DNA of 64,000 nt from Hahella sp. HNIBRBA332 (GTDB lineage: Bacteria; Pseudomonadota; Gammaproteobacteria; Pseudomonadales; Oleiphilaceae): positions 6,342,501-6,406,500 of the forward strand of contig NZ_CP132203.1 in assembly GCF_030719035.1 (NCBI RefSeq). The letters run 5' to 3'. Below, piece by piece: positions 1 to 8,468 of the stretch. The position numbers were made by a program, and so were the translations under genes. Numbering within the stretch: position 1 is the stretch's first letter; each line of letters begins with the position of its first letter. The notes below the pieces were generated by a model, which searched no databases, was not told where the DNA came from, and saw only the letters and a program-made list of their open reading frames with translations.

Positions 1-1126
1 GCAACAGACGGCCTTTGCTGTCTTCGGTGACCGCGCTGACCACCAGTCGCCCGCCAGGGGGAAGCAGTTCCCAGCAGTGATGCAGCAGCATATCCATCGC
101 GCCGTCGCTGCCGCCGATGAACACGACATTGGGGCGGGGCAGGTCCGCCAGGGCGTCCGGCGCCCGTCCCGCCACTATGTGCAGGTTGCGGACGACGCCG
201 AAGTGTTCGCGATTGGTGTGCAACTGGCGCAAGCGCTCTTCGTGGCGTTCAATGGCGTAAACCTGTCCCCGCGGGTTCCAGCGCGCCCACTCCACCGCCA
301 CGCCGCCGCAACCGGCGCCGACGTCCCAGCCAATATCATCGGCGCAGGGCTGGAGCAAAGACAGGATACACAGGCGCACCTCCCGCTTGCTGAGCATGCC
401 TTTGCCGGGCTCGCCGTCGGTATGGAAGTCGGGGTCCGCAATGCCGGGAAATTCGGGCAGGACGCCGCCAGGACCGGCGGTCTGCAACAGCGTCACATGC
501 AGAGCGTGGACGTCCGGCGGAGAAGCGAGCAGTTGCGCGACGGAAAACTCGCGAATGCGTTGCTCGGGGTAGCCTAATTGCTCGCACACCCACAGCGTCG
601 AATCCTGCATACCCCATGTCTGCAAGGCGCGGGCGATAGCCTGAGGGTGGCTGTGCTGATCCGTCAGCAACGCATAGCGGCGACGATTGCGAAGCTGGGC
701 GCGCAGGCTGGCGAAAGGGCGTCCGTGCAGGCTGATCACCTGCATGTCATGCTCATCCAGCCCTACTTCATGACAGGCGGCCTGCACGCTGGAAATCTGC
801 GGGTAAAAACGCAGGCGCGAGGCTGGCAGATTGCGGTTAAGCCAGTTGCCGACGCCGAAAAACAGGGCGTCGCCGGACGCCAGCAGGGCGATCTCCTGTT
901 CACTATCGCTGTTCAACAGCTCCAGCAAGTCGCTGAAAGGCGAAGGTAATGGCGTGGTGCGGCTCTGGGATGGATAGCTCGCCACGGTTTGCAATTGCCG
1001 CTCGGAGCCAATGATCAGATCGGCGCGAAGCAATGCCTCCTGCGCCGCGGCGCTCAACAGCGCGCGTTCGCCGACCCCCAGGCTGATGACATGCAGCAAA
1101 GGTCGATGCAAGGCGGACTGACTCAT
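1..1126 (-). CDS. cobL: precorrin-6Y C5,15-methyltransferase (decarboxylating), CobL/CbiET, 3' end outside window
   Basis: Catalyses two SAM-dependent methylations and a decarboxylation of the corrin ring in B12 synthesis. The minus-strand frame is open from ATG at 1126 to base 1 (about 375 codons). It starts MSQSALHRPLLHVISLGVGE, the CbiE-type tetrapyrrole methylase opening, and shows ASGDALFFGVG (SAM-pocket style). After a linker it enters a CbiT-type Rossmann methyltransferase: GKGMLSKREVRLCILSLL, then DVGAGCGGVAVEWA as the SAM-binding glycine motif. Both halves are therefore fused, as in CobL. The start overlaps the cobH stop by one base (TGATG), so the two are translationally coupled. 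The protein is truncated only by the window edge, near its C-terminus. Confident assignment. Confidence 0.93.
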   Translation of the reverse strand, partial: MSQSALHRPLLHVISLGVGERALLSAAAQEALLRADLIIGSERQLQTVASYPSQSRTTPLPSPFSDLLELLNSDSEQEIALLASGDALFFGVGNWLNRNLPASRLRFYPQISSVQAACHEVGLDEHDMQVISLHGRPFASLRAQLRNRRRYALLTDQHSHPQAIARALQTWGMQDSTLWVCEQLGYPEQRIREFSVAQLLASPPDVHALHVTLLQTAGPGGVLPEFPGIADPDFHTDGEPGKGMLSKREVRLCILSLLQPCADDIGWDVGAGCGGVAVEWARWNPRGQVYAIERHEERLRQLHTNREHFGVVRNLHIVAGRAPDALADLPRPNVVFIGGSDGAMDMLLHHCWELLPPGGRLVVSAVTEDSKGRLL

Positions 1127-1767
1127 CAGAAATAGATTCCCCGGCTGATGCGCAATAACGCGTTGAAGGCGGAGGCGGTGAGGGCGCTGCCGCCCTGTCG
1201 CCCCAGTAATACAATCGCTTCCAAACCAAGTTCGCCGCAATGTCGCCAGAGCGCGTCCTTTGACTCCGCCGCTCCCACGAAGCCTACCGGCATGCCAATG
1301 ACCAAGGCGGGTTGGGCGGCGCCGTCGCGCACCATTTCCAGTAAACGGAACAAGGCGGTGGGGGCGTTGCCGATCAGCACCACGCTACCCGCCAGCAGAG
1401 GACGCCACAACTCCAGCGCCGCCATGCAGCGGGTTTCGCCGCGGGCCTTGGCCAAATCCGGTGTTTCCGGCGCATTCAAAAAACAGTGAGCGGGCGTCTC
1501 CAACATGCGTTTGGTAAGGCCGTGACGCACCATTTCCACATCGCACAATACCGGCGCGCCAGCGCGAATAGCGGCGAGTCCCGCCTCCATGGCGCTAGGA
1601 GTGAAGCGCAACTGCGCCATGATCTGCGGATCGCCGCAACTGTGAATCAGACGCATCGCCACCTGGGCTTCGTCCTGAGACAGTGAGGTCAGGTCGGTCA
1701 GCGCGCGAATCTGGCGGAAACTTTCCTGCTCGATGGCCAGGGGATCTTTTTCGTAATCGAAGTGCAT
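1126..1767 (-). CDS. cobH: precorrin-8X methylmutase (CobH/CbiC)
   Basis: Moves a methyl group from C-11 to C-12 to give hydrogenobyrinate or cobyrinate. The 213-residue length is normal for the family. Visible family features are the N-terminal IEQESFRQI segment, the conserved MRLIHSCGDP stretch that carries the catalytic histidine, the CDVEMVRHGL stretch and the C-terminal PVGFVGAAESK motif. It lies in the B12 operon between cbiX (6-base gap) and cobL (1-base overlap). Assignment is firm. Whether the substrate already carries cobalt depends on the pathway type, which this locus leaves mixed. Confidence 0.95.
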   Translation of the reverse strand: MHFDYEKDPLAIEQESFRQIRALTDLTSLSQDEAQVAMRLIHSCGDPQIMAQLRFTPSAMEAGLAAIRAGAPVLCDVEMVRHGLTKRMLETPAHCFLNAPETPDLAKARGETRCMAALELWRPLLAGSVVLIGNAPTALFRLLEMVRDGAAQPALVIGMPVGFVGAAESKDALWRHCGELGLEAIVLLGRQGGSALTASAFNALLRISRGIYF

Positions 1768-1773
1768 AGCCCC

Positions 1774-2814
1774 TCAGGATTTCGCCTCTTCCTGGTCATG
1801 ACTGTGATCGTGATCATGATTGTGGTGAGAGTGACCATGATGACTGTGACCCTGGTCATGATGGTGGTGGCTATGGCCGTGGTGATGGTCATGATGATGG
1901 TGGTGATCGTGATGATGACTGTGGTCGCCATCGGTGCCAATGCCGCGCACATGGTGATGATGGCCTTCCTGCGGCAGCCCCACCTTGTGTTCGTTGCCGA
2001 CGATCTGCACCCGGTACTGACACATCTGGCAATTCATGTTGGGGCTGCCCTTTTCGATCTCTTCCAGACGATCGGCGAAAGTATCGAGGATTAGCGGATG
2101 ATCATTGAGGTAAGGCGCTTTCACCACTTTTACGTCGGGGTGTTCAGACTGATAGCTGTCGGCCCAGTCGTAGATCTTTTTCACCAGACGTCCGGTAAAC
2201 AGGAAGTAGGGGAATACGATGACCTGCTTGAAGCCCAACCCGTGCGTGCGCTCCAGCGCGTCTGGAACCAGGGGCGTAGTGACGCCGCTGTAGCAGGTGA
2301 TGGCCCAGCCGAAGCCCATGCCTTCCTCCAGCATGCGGGTGATCTTGCTGATATTGGAGTTGGCGTCCGGGTCGGAAGCGCCGCGCCCCACGACTACCAG
2401 CAGGGTGTCCTGACGGGAGTAGCCCTCGCCGAACTCCGGCTCCGCTTCTTCGATGCGGTCGCGGGCGGCGCGCAGCATGTTGGGGTTCACGCCCAGCTCT
2501 GCGCCGTAGTTGATGCTGACGCCTTCGAACTCTCTCTGCAATGTGTTGAGTTCGCTGGGAATGTCGTTCTTGGCGTGGCCCGCCGCCATCAGCATGCCGG
2601 GAATGGCGCTAATGCGGGTGGCCCCCTGTTTCACCAGTTCATCCACGCCGTCGGCGATGACCGGGCGGGCGAACTCCAGAAAACCGGTGGCGCAAAGGCG
2701 GTCCGGAAAGCGTTCGCGAAAATGTTTGGTCAGCTGATGAAACTGCTCCACGGCTTCGTTATCGCGAGAGCCGTGCCCGACAAATAAGATGGCGGGTTTA
2801 TCGCTGTTGGACAT
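1774..2814 (-). CDS. cbiX: sirohydrochlorin cobaltochelatase CbiX, long form with MxCxxC motif and histidine-rich tail
   Basis: Inserts cobalt into sirohydrochlorin, the entry step of the early-cobalt B12 route. The 346 residues contain two tandem chelatase domains. The first opens with FVGHGSRDNEAVEQF (metal-binding His14) followed by a PGMLMAAGHAKNDIP stretch. The second holds VVVGRGASDPDANS and VFPYFLFTGRLVKKI. An MxCxxC motif sits at Met260, Cys262 and Cys265. In the long CbiX of Bacillus megaterium this motif binds a 4Fe-4S cluster (family knowledge). Residues of about 285-340 are a His/Asp tail that probably buffers cobalt. The tail explains the CAT/GTG-rich low-complexity DNA at 1785-1970. 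The start overlaps the end of cobK by 17 bases. Confidence 0.94.
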   Translation of the reverse strand: MSNSDKPAILFVGHGSRDNEAVEQFHQLTKHFRERFPDRLCATGFLEFARPVIADGVDELVKQGATRISAIPGMLMAAGHAKNDIPSELNTLQREFEGVSINYGAELGVNPNMLRAARDRIEEAEPEFGEGYSRQDTLLVVVGRGASDPDANSNISKITRMLEEGMGFGWAITCYSGVTTPLVPDALERTHGLGFKQVIVFPYFLFTGRLVKKIYDWADSYQSEHPDVKVVKAPYLNDHPLILDTFADRLEEIEKGSPNMNCQMCQYRVQIVGNEHKVGLPQEGHHHHVRGIGTDGDHSHHHDHHHHHDHHHGHSHHHHDQGHSHHGHSHHNHDHDHSHDQEEAKS

Positions 2815-3670
2815 GATCGTTTTCCTCTCGTGTGCTGTCTCGGGCGCAGGAAGGCCCTCTATCAGAGTGTTTGTTATAGGTTTGATCCGGTTGGCGAAAC
2901 AGGGGCGTCATGGCGGCGCAGTGCTCAATAAAGCGCTCCAGATCGTCAAATTCCCGTGTCGCCGTGGGTGTGGGCGGGCGACGGAGCATGAATACCGGCA
3001 AGCCCCGCTCCGCGGCGACCTGCAATTTGGCTTCTGTGGCTGCGCCGCCGCTGTTTTTGCAGACCAGCGCATCCACGTTGAAGGCGTCGAACAGGTCTCT
3101 TTCTTCTTGCAGCGCGAACGGCCCACGCGCCAGGATGAAATTCACGTCATCCCGGGAGGCGAGCATCGCGGGCGCCGGCAACGCGGAGCGAATGAGCCAG
3201 CGCTGCTCCGGCGGCAGACCCAGAGACTCCGCCTGCGCCAGCAATGGAAAGGCGCTGCGCCCCAGGGTGAAAAACGGCCGTCGATAATCTTCAAGGCGAC
3301 GCAACAGATCGTCGCCGCCGTCCGTCTCTATCCAGCGATCCTGTGGACCCGGCCGCCAGGGCGGACGCTGAAAGCGCCAGCAGGGAATATCACATCGTCG
3401 CGCCGCGCGGACGGCGCTGGAGGAGATCATCGCGGCGTAGGGGTGGGTCAGGTCCGCCACCGCCGTGATCTGATGGTCGCGGAGGTAGTTCGCCAGACCG
3501 CTGACGCTGTCTGCGCCGAAGCGCGCAAAGCCGCCGCTGATAATCGGGTAGGGGGCGTCGTGACGCTCCAGGAGTCCCGCGAGGCTGTAAACCAGCGGGA
3601 CGCCCTGGGCGTGCAGCCGGTCTGCACAGAGTCTGGCGTCGCGCACGCCGCCGAGTATCAGCAGGGTCAT
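2798..3670 (-). CDS. cobK: precorrin-6A reductase (CobK/CbiJ)
   Basis: NAD(P)H-dependent reduction of precorrin-6A (or its cobalt form) to precorrin-6B. The 290-residue protein begins MTLLILGGVRDARLCADRL, the Rossmann-type opening of the family, and contains ADLTHPYAAMISSSAVRAAR, the conserved DATHP-like motif. The last 30 or so residues are hydrophilic and lie beyond the usual family end; the coding sequence there overlaps the start of cbiX by 17 bases. It overlaps cbiD upstream by 4 bases (ATGA), so the pair is probably translationally coupled. Confident assignment from motifs and operon context. Confidence 0.92.
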   Translation of the reverse strand: MTLLILGGVRDARLCADRLHAQGVPLVYSLAGLLERHDAPYPIISGGFARFGADSVSGLANYLRDHQITAVADLTHPYAAMISSSAVRAARRCDIPCWRFQRPPWRPGPQDRWIETDGGDDLLRRLEDYRRPFFTLGRSAFPLLAQAESLGLPPEQRWLIRSALPAPAMLASRDDVNFILARGPFALQEERDLFDAFNVDALVCKNSGGAATEAKLQVAAERGLPVFMLRRPPTPTATREFDDLERFIEHCAAMTPLFRQPDQTYNKHSDRGPSCARDSTREENDHVQQR

Positions 3671-4767
3671 AAGTCTTCTCCCGTGTAGGCGCCCACCGGC
3701 TGGCCTTGGCGATCGATCGCCACCACTTCCAGCTGCATGCTGTTGTGCATGGTGTAGGCGGCTTTTTCCCAGGCGCGACGACAGATCAGATCGCCCAGGG
3801 GCAGGTCGCCGGCCAGGCGTAACGCCTCGATACTGGTGTTGGCGGCGCGCATGGCGACCAGGGTCTCCGCCGCAGCGCCCAGGGACTCGGCGGCCTCAGC
3901 GATGAAGCCCAGGTCTATTTCCGAGGCTTTGCTGTGCAGATCCAGATGCCCGCAGGCGAGTTTGCTGATCTTGCCGAAGCCGCCCACCAGCGTGAGCCGG
4001 CGCAAAGGCGAGCGGCGCAGGTATTTCAGCAGGGCGCCGGCGAAGTCGCCCATTTCGATCAACGCCATATCCGGCAGGCCGTACTGACGGCGCGCGTAGT
4101 CTTCGCTGGCGTTACCGGTGCAGGCGGCGATGTGGCCGTAACCATTGGCGCGGGCCACGTCCACCCCCTGATGGATGGAGGCGATATAGGCGGAGCAGGA
4201 AAACGGCCGCACGATGCCGGTGGTTCCCAGGATGGAGAGCCCACCCACGATGCCCAGGCGCGGATTCATGGTTTTCTGCGCCAGCGCGGCGCCGTTCTCC
4301 ACGCCGACCGCCACGTCGAAAGCGCCGTTGTAGGCGCACTCGTCCGCCAGTTCCAGCAGATGTTCGCGAATCATGCGGCGCGGAGTCGGGTTGATAGCGG
4401 GTTCGCCCACCGCCAGGGACAGGCCGTCGCGGGTCACCGTGCCGACGCCGTCGGCGGCGGAGAAGCGTACCTCTCCTGCGCCGGTTCCCAGGCTGGCGAT
4501 GACGAATACCTGGGCGCCATGGGTGACGTCAGGATCGTCGCCGGCGTCTTTAACCGTGGCGGCGTAAGCGCTATACAGGTCGAGACGGCGGCATTCGGCG
4601 ATGGGCAGACGCACTTTCTTGCCTTTCGGCAAAGTGACTTTGCATTCGTCACAGGACTTTCCGGTCAGCAACAGGCGGGCGGCGGCGAGGGCGCAGGCGG
4701 TGGCGCAGGTCCCGGTGGTCAGGCCTGTGCGCAGCGGCTGTTGGCGCTCGGGGCTCTCCCGCCACAT
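3667..4767 (-). CDS. cbiD: cobalt-precorrin-5B C1-methyltransferase (CbiD)
   Basis: Performs the C-1 methylation that accompanies ring contraction, with loss of the acetaldehyde unit. The 366-residue protein shows the CbiD signature LRTGLTTGTCATACALAAARLL at the N-terminus, GDDPDVTHGAQVFV, and the glycine-rich SILGTTGIVRPFS motif. In the classical aerobic pathway CobF fills this position. Pseudomonads are known to carry CbiD beside otherwise aerobic-type enzymes, so its presence here fits that hybrid arrangement. It lies between cobB (3-base gap) and cobK (4-base overlap) in the riboswitch operon. Confidence 0.94.
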   Translation of the reverse strand: MWRESPERQQPLRTGLTTGTCATACALAAARLLLTGKSCDECKVTLPKGKKVRLPIAECRRLDLYSAYAATVKDAGDDPDVTHGAQVFVIASLGTGAGEVRFSAADGVGTVTRDGLSLAVGEPAINPTPRRMIREHLLELADECAYNGAFDVAVGVENGAALAQKTMNPRLGIVGGLSILGTTGIVRPFSCSAYIASIHQGVDVARANGYGHIAACTGNASEDYARRQYGLPDMALIEMGDFAGALLKYLRRSPLRRLTLVGGFGKISKLACGHLDLHSKASEIDLGFIAEAAESLGAAAETLVAMRAANTSIEALRLAGDLPLGDLICRRAWEKAAYTMHNSMQLEVVAIDRQGQPVGAYTGEDL

Positions 4768-4770
4768 GCC

Positions 4771-6075
4771 TCAGACTTCCGTCGCGCCCGGCCGGAACAG
4801 GTTGGCCACGGCGCTGGGATTGGAAGGGAAGAACAGATGCAAATAGGTGGCGGTCAGGCCCTTGCTGCGCACGATGAGCTCGCCGGGAGCGGGATGACGC
4901 TGACGGCGGCCATAAGCGATGGGCGGCAAGGTTCCATGGCTGCGGGAGTGATGGTGGGCGTGAGCGCGCACGTCGCCTTCCGGCAACGGCGCCGTCTGCA
5001 TGCCCTGACAACCGCGCTTGGCGCGCATTTCCCCAGCGCCGGGAATCAGTCCGGCCATGGCGAAAATACGATCCTGCTGATCGGTGAGCGTCTCCTGCGC
5101 ATACAGCATGCCGCCGCATTCAGCGAGTATTGGGCGGTCGTCCATATAAAAACGTTTCAACGCCGCTTTCATGGCCTGATTGGCCGACAGGCGCTCGGCG
5201 TGCAGCTCTGGATAGCCGCCGGGCAGCCACAGCGCATCCGCAGGCGGCGGCTCGCTGTCCTCCAGGGGAGAGAAGAATAGAATTTCCGCGCCCATTTCCT
5301 GTAACAGACGCAGGTTGGCGGCGTAGATAAAGCTGAACGCCGCATCCCGGGCGACGGCGATGCGCATCCCAGTGAGCATTGGTCTGACGGTGGGCAGCAG
5401 CGCGGGCTTGAACATCGCGGCGGCGGGCATATTGGCCAGCGGCGTATGGGCGATGGCGGCGGCGGCCTGATCCAGGCGCTGCTCCAGTCCCTGTTGCTCA
5501 TAAGGCTGCACCAGACCCAGATGCCGCTCCGGCAGGGCGATGGCGTCATCGCGAAATATCCCGGCCAGCAAAGGAACCTGTGAGGGCAGGCTCTCGGCGA
5601 TCAGTGACAGGTGCCGCTCGCTGCTGAGGGCGTTGGCGATGATCCCCACGCACTGAAAATCGCGTCGGTAATTGGCGAGTCCATAGGCCACCGCAGCGGT
5701 GGTCTGCGCCATGCCTTTGGCGTTGATCACGACGGCGACGGGAAGGTTGAAGCGGGCCGCGAGGTCGGCGCTGCTGGGGTCGCCGTCCAGTAAACCCATA
5801 GCGCCTTCAATCAGGATCAGGTCGGCTTCGCGGGCGGCGCGGTAGAGCTGGTCGCGACAATACTCCTCACCCGCCATCCACAAATCCAGGGGCTCCACCG
5901 GCGCGCCGGACGCAATCTGCAAAATCTGCGGATCGAGGTAATCCGGGCCGGTCTTGAAGACGCGCACCTTGCGTCCCTGATTGCGATGATAGCGCGCCAG
6001 GGCGGCGGTGACGGTGGTTTTGCCCTGGCCGGAAGCCATGGCGGAAATAAACAGAGCGGGACAACGGGCCTGCAT
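4771..6075 (-). CDS. cobB: cobyrinic/hydrogenobyrinic acid a,c-diamide synthase (CobB/CbiA)
   Basis: Glutamine- and ATP-dependent amidation of the a and c carboxylates of the corrin ring. The N-terminal domain has the P-loop ASGQGKTTV, then FKTGPDYLDP and ILIEGAMGLLDG. The C-terminal class I glutaminase domain has LAECGGMLYAQ with the nucleophilic cysteine and ends with a SHGT and YLHLFF region typical of the family. I start at ATG 6075 (434 residues) because MQARCPALFISAMASGQGKT matches the usual family N-terminus and a GGAG lies 11 bases upstream. A GTG at 6102 would add nine residues. Cobalt-free or cobalt-bound substrate cannot be told from the sequence. Confidence 0.93.
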   Translation of the reverse strand: MQARCPALFISAMASGQGKTTVTAALARYHRNQGRKVRVFKTGPDYLDPQILQIASGAPVEPLDLWMAGEEYCRDQLYRAAREADLILIEGAMGLLDGDPSSADLAARFNLPVAVVINAKGMAQTTAAVAYGLANYRRDFQCVGIIANALSSERHLSLIAESLPSQVPLLAGIFRDDAIALPERHLGLVQPYEQQGLEQRLDQAAAAIAHTPLANMPAAAMFKPALLPTVRPMLTGMRIAVARDAAFSFIYAANLRLLQEMGAEILFFSPLEDSEPPPADALWLPGGYPELHAERLSANQAMKAALKRFYMDDRPILAECGGMLYAQETLTDQQDRIFAMAGLIPGAGEMRAKRGCQGMQTAPLPEGDVRAHAHHHSRSHGTLPPIAYGRRQRHPAPGELIVRSKGLTATYLHLFFPSNPSAVANLFRPGATEV

Positions 6076-6108
6076 CAGTGCGCTTTCTCCATCAATCTTC
6101 ACTCATCA

Positions 6109-6708
6109 TCAATATTCGATTCCCGCTTGCGCTTTCACGCCCAAACGGAAGGCGTGCTTTTCATCCTGCACCTGACTGATGGTGTCGGCGATGTCCTGCA
6201 GCTCCGTCGCCATGGTGCGCCCGGTAATCATCACATTTTGATGCTGGGGACGGTTTTGCAGCGCCTTGACCATGGGCTCCACCGGCAGATAACCGTACTT
6301 GACCATGTAGCTCAACTCGTCGAACAACAGAAAATCATAGCTGCCGTCGGTCAGTAGTTGCTCCGCCAAGGCCCAGGCCTGTCGGGCGGCGGAGATGTCC
6401 TGCTCGCGATCCTGGGTTTCCCAGGTAAAGCCATGGCCCATGACATGAAAGTCCACCCGGGGATGGTCTTTGAAAAACAGGTATTCGCCGGTGGCGTTGC
6501 GGCCCTTGATGAATTGAATCACCGCGCAGCGATGGCCATGGCCGAGGGAGCGCGCCATGGTGCCGAAGGCGGAACTGCTTTTGCCTTTGCCATTGCCCTT
6601 GAGCAGGATCAGCACGCCGCGCTTTTCTTGGGCTTGCGCGATGCGCTCGTCAATGATGCGCTTCTTGTTGGCCATGCGACGGCGGTGTTTTTCGTTTTCG
6701 TCCAGCAT
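6109..6708 (-). CDS. cobO: cob(I)yrinic acid a,c-diamide adenosyltransferase (CobO/BtuR type)
   Basis: Attaches the 5'-deoxyadenosyl ligand to cob(I)alamin or its precursors. The 199-residue protein carries the family P-loop GNGKGKSSSAFGTMARSLGHG, then VIQFIKG, and FLLFDELSYMVKYG as the Walker-B-like region. The RRRMANKKR N-terminal basic stretch is typical of CobO. It is flanked by the chelatase-like gene upstream (19-base gap) and cobB downstream (33 bases to the chosen start), inside the riboswitch-controlled operon. Confidence 0.95.
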   Translation of the reverse strand: MLDENEKHRRRMANKKRIIDERIAQAQEKRGVLILLKGNGKGKSSSAFGTMARSLGHGHRCAVIQFIKGRNATGEYLFFKDHPRVDFHVMGHGFTWETQDREQDISAARQAWALAEQLLTDGSYDFLLFDELSYMVKYGYLPVEPMVKALQNRPQHQNVMITGRTMATELQDIADTISQVQDEKHAFRLGVKAQAGIEY

Positions 6709-6727
6709 CAGTCGTATCTCCGAGGCG

Positions 6728-8464
6728 TTAGTGTTCCAGGGCGGCGCGCACCGCGGCCAGCGGGGCGTAGGCGGCTCCGAGGCGTTGCGCCAGTTGTCGG
6801 CAGCGATTGAGTCTGACGGCGGTCTGCTCGGTATCCACCACCCACAGGGGCGAGTCCCAGGTCAGATCGTCCAGCGGATCGCGGCTGCGCCCGTCAGTCA
6901 GCAGCAACGTACGGCAGGTCAGATGCGGGTTGGCGCGGGTCTGGCGCGCCAGCAGTTGGCGCGCATGCAGCAGCGCCTGTCGCAGCGGCGTACCGCCGCC
7001 AGCGGGAAGATCATTGAGCAGGGCGGCGATATCTTTGGGCGCGCGCCGACAGGGGATGACCCACTCCGTGCGCTGCGCGCCAAACGCCAGAACGGCCAGC
7101 TTCTCCCGCGCTAGATAGGCCTGCCGGGCCAGTCCCAGAATCACCCCTTTCGCCTGCGCCAGCGCCCGCTGACTAAGAGTGGAGGCGGAGGTGTCCAGCA
7201 AGACGCAGTTCAGGGTGTCGCGATTCTGGCGACGGGGTTGATAGCGTATTTCGCGCAATCCGTCGTCCCGATTGTCGGGATGGATGAGCGTGGCGAACCA
7301 GTCCGGCTGTGAGGATAGCGCCTGCCGGCTACGTTGTGCGCGCCCGAGGGCCGTGCCTTGTCGTTGTTCCGCGCCGCCGCGCTGTACGTCGCGTCGGGAC
7401 GGCGGAGTACGTAGCGTTGGGATCTCGGGCAGTTGTGGCGTTACCGGCTTATCCGCCGCCATCAGTTGCGGCGGCATGGCGCCCCAGTCGCCGGAGATTC
7501 CAGAGGACGAGGAGGGTGACGAACCCCCGGAGCCGCTGGCGTCTCCGCCGCTTCCCTGTGAGGGCGGTGAACCTGTGGGCGGTGACGTATCCTGGTGATT
7601 GGCGCGATGACTAAGCGCGAACGAGCGCGTCGCCGCCACGTCTTCCGCGTTGACCTCATCGCGTCCACTCAAGGCGGCGTGGGCGATGGCGGCGCGGCGC
7701 CAGCAAATGTCCGCACGCACGCCTTCTACGCCGGCGGCGAGGCATTGGCTGGCGATGTCCCGTTGTATATCCGTCGGGCAGAGAACTTGCGGCAGGCGCT
7801 CGCGGGCGGCGGTGATGCCGGCTTTCAGTTTTTGTTGCGCATCGCGCCATTGCGCCTGAAACGCGTCGCGATCTTGTTCGAAGTCCAGACGTCGCTCCAC
7901 GATGGCCATGCGCTGCTCAACGTCATAGGTTTCATCGAGGGTGACGGCGAGACCGAAACGGTCCTGTAGCTGCGGACGCAGTTCACCTTCATCCGGGTTC
8001 ATGGTGCCGATCAGAATAAATTGCGCCGGATGGCTATGGCTGAGGCCGTCCCGCTCGACAAAGTTCACGCCTGAGGCCGCCGTATCGAGCAGGGCGTCCA
8101 CCAAGGGGTCAGGCAGCAAATTGACTTCATCAATGTAAAGTACGCCGCCGTGAGCTTTGGCCAGCAGGCCGGGATTAAACTGCACGCGTCGCTCGCCCAT
8201 GGCCTGTTGCAGATCAATGCTGCCGATCAGGCGTTCTTCAGACGCGCCCAGGGGAAGGGTGACGAACTTGTCCGCCGCCTCCGGTAGCAGATCCGCCAGT
8301 CCCCGCGCCAGCGTCGATTTGGCGGAGCCGCGGGGGCCGCTGATCAATACGCCGCCCAGATGGGGATTGATGGCGGCGAGCAGCAATGCGGTTTTTAGCG
8401 GCTGCTGACCGACCACCGCGGCGAAAGGGTAGGCGGCGAGGGCAGGCTGGGCGGCGACGTCCAT
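6728..8464 (-). CDS. ChlI/ChlD-type fused chelatase subunit (AAA+ ATPase plus VWA domain), probable cobaltochelatase partner
   Basis: The 578 residues hold two recognisable halves joined by a Ser/Gly/Pro-rich linker (about residues 275-330). The N-terminal half is an AAA+ module like magnesium chelatase subunit I: Walker A GPRGSAKST at residues 43-51, Walker B GGVLYIDEVNLL and sensor motif ILIGTMNPDEGELRPQLQDRFGL. The C-terminal half is a von Willebrand A domain with the MIDAS motif DTSAS and TLLLTDGRSRD. Such proteins drive metal insertion by a large CobN- or ChlH-type subunit, which is not in this window. Position in the B12 operon argues for cobalt, not magnesium. The start lies 4 bases past the cbtA stop. 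No symbol is given because naming of this fusion varies. Confidence 0.85.
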   Translation of the reverse strand: MDVAAQPALAAYPFAAVVGQQPLKTALLLAAINPHLGGVLISGPRGSAKSTLARGLADLLPEAADKFVTLPLGASEERLIGSIDLQQAMGERRVQFNPGLLAKAHGGVLYIDEVNLLPDPLVDALLDTAASGVNFVERDGLSHSHPAQFILIGTMNPDEGELRPQLQDRFGLAVTLDETYDVEQRMAIVERRLDFEQDRDAFQAQWRDAQQKLKAGITAARERLPQVLCPTDIQRDIASQCLAAGVEGVRADICWRRAAIAHAALSGRDEVNAEDVAATRSFALSHRANHQDTSPPTGSPPSQGSGGDASGSGGSSPSSSSGISGDWGAMPPQLMAADKPVTPQLPEIPTLRTPPSRRDVQRGGAEQRQGTALGRAQRSRQALSSQPDWFATLIHPDNRDDGLREIRYQPRRQNRDTLNCVLLDTSASTLSQRALAQAKGVILGLARQAYLAREKLAVLAFGAQRTEWVIPCRRAPKDIAALLNDLPAGGGTPLRQALLHARQLLARQTRANPHLTCRTLLLTDGRSRDPLDDLTWDSPLWVVDTEQTAVRLNRCRQLAQRLGAAYAPLAAVRAALEH

Positions 8465-8468
8465 TGAC

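Noticed and set aside
1785..1970. CAT/GTG-rich repetitive DNA that could be taken for a tandem repeat or a plus-strand Met/Val-rich ORF
   Set aside because: It is the codon pattern of the histidine-rich tail of CbiX read on the minus strand.
3934..5280. 448-codon plus-strand open frame
   Set aside because: Antisense to cbiD and cobB, both of which have complete family motifs; low-complexity composition typical of shadow frames in GC-rich DNA.
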